Origin: an uncultured Lachnospiraceae bacterium
Lineage (GTDB): Bacteria; Bacillota; Clostridia; Lachnospirales; Lachnospiraceae
Assembly (NCBI GenBank): GCA_934418055.1
Contig: CAKRWX010000127.1
Span: forward strand, 1 to 6,979
Direction of reading: 5' to 3'
DNA: 6,979 nt
The translations under genes were made by a program, and so were the position numbers. Position 1 is the first letter of the stretch. Each line of letters starts with the position of its first letter. Under the pieces are notes generated by a model. That model was not told where the DNA came from and searched no databases. It was given only the letters and a program-made list of their open reading frames with translations. Of this stretch, positions 6,513-6,979 are shown one piece after another.

Positions 6513-6979
6513 TTACTGTACATCTGCCCAGTCTGTGATCTCACCGGTGTAGATACCCTTTACAGAATCACTGCTCAGTTCCTCTACCGGGCTGTCATTG
6601 TTTACGATCACTGCGATACCGTCCATAGCGATGGTGGTTCCAGTTAAGCCTTTCTCAGTCTCGCTGTCTTTTAAGTCTCTGGAAGCCATACCGATGTCAC
6701 ATACACCCTCGATTGCGGAAGTCATACCAGTAGTAGAATCACTCTGCTGTACCTCGATGGTAACATCTGGGTTTAAAGCTACATAAGCCTCTTTTAATTT
6801 CTCCATGACTGGTGTTACGGAAGAAGAACCACCCACAACGATCTTGCCGCTAAGGCCTGCTGCCTCATAAGCTCCCTCATTGCCCTGGCTGATGTAACCG
6901 TTGTCCTCAACAACCTTCTGTCCATCTTCGCTCATGATGAATTTGATGAAATCCTGTGCTACATCACTTACTTCACCCT
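6513..6979 (-). CDS. pstS: Phosphate-binding protein PstS, C-terminal part with unusual domain order (runs off right edge)
   Basis: PstS captures phosphate outside the membrane and delivers it to PstC-PstA. The last 154 residues are visible. Residues 1-29 (GEVSDVAQDFIKFIMSEDGQ, then KVVEDNGYI) look like the normal C-terminal end of a PstS. A linker (about 30-42) leads to SGKIVVGGSSSVTPVMEKL (43-61), normally the start of mature PstS with its phosphate-binding loop. Next come QQSDSTTGM (77-85) and CDIGMASRDL (93-102), which supply further ligand positions of lobe 1. The chain ends at IYTGEITDWADVQ (142-154), where PstS normally crosses the hinge into lobe 2. The lobe-2 R-x-x-GSGT phosphate motif is absent from the visible part and must lie upstream if present. 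This fits a circular permutation or an added half-lobe. The reading frame is clean. Being first before pstC supports the role; start and signal peptide lie outside the window. Confidence 0.9.
   Translation of the reverse strand, partial: GEVSDVAQDFIKFIMSEDGQKVVEDNGYISQGNEGAYEAAGLSGKIVVGGSSSVTPVMEKLKEAYVALNPDVTIEVQQSDSTTGMTSAIEGVCDIGMASRDLKDSETEKGLTGTTIAMDGIAVIVNNDSPVEELSSDSVKGIYTGEITDWADVQ

Noticed and set aside
6513..6979. pstS as a simple pseudogene truncated at the hinge
   Set aside because: The normal C-terminal sequence is present just upstream in the same frame, and no remnants of lobe 2 follow the stop in any frame of the short gap. A rearranged intact protein fits better.

Overview
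This window holds the distal part of a phosphate-starvation operon, and every gene lies on the minus strand, so transcription runs from right to left. The proteins are typical of Firmicutes, class Clostridia, most likely a gut Lachnospiraceae of medium GC. The clues are the gene order pstS-pstC-pstA-pstB-phoU-phoB-phoR, a PhoR kinase with an external sensor domain and a degenerate HAMP, and a small PrcB-type lipoprotein. The family-level call is an inference from protein style; no rRNA or marker gene is present.

Layout from the right edge: the 3' end of pstS (6513-6979, start outside the window); pstC (5556-6437), pstA (4681-5556), pstB (3929-4678) and phoU (3286-3927), packed with gaps of 2 nt or less or a 1-nt overlap; a 51-nt gap; the response regulator phoB/phoP (2542-3234); and the histidine kinase phoR (840-2540), starting 1 nt after the regulator. 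The operon ends at a strong intrinsic terminator whose loop contains the phoR stop codon. Beyond it are a 138-residue lipoprotein with a PrcB C-terminal-like domain (344-760), a compact promoter, and the first 76 codons of a serine O-acetyltransferase, cysE (1-228), which runs off the left edge.

The genes form one circuit. PstS captures phosphate outside the membrane, PstC and PstA form the channel, and PstB supplies ATP hydrolysis. PhoU links transporter state to the PhoR kinase, and PhoR phosphorylates the regulator, which normally activates this same operon. The only two sizeable gaps in the operon (pstS-pstC and phoU-phoB) each contain a hairpin. This could divide expression into three tiers: binding protein, then transporter plus PhoU, then the two-component system.

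The most unusual feature is PstS. The visible 154 residues begin with what looks like the normal C-terminal end of a PstS. They continue through a short linker into what looks like the normal N-terminal lobe, with its phosphate-binding loop, and stop where the chain would normally cross the hinge into lobe 2. This order fits a circularly permuted PstS, or a PstS with an extra half-lobe added. The sequence just beyond the right edge would decide between them.
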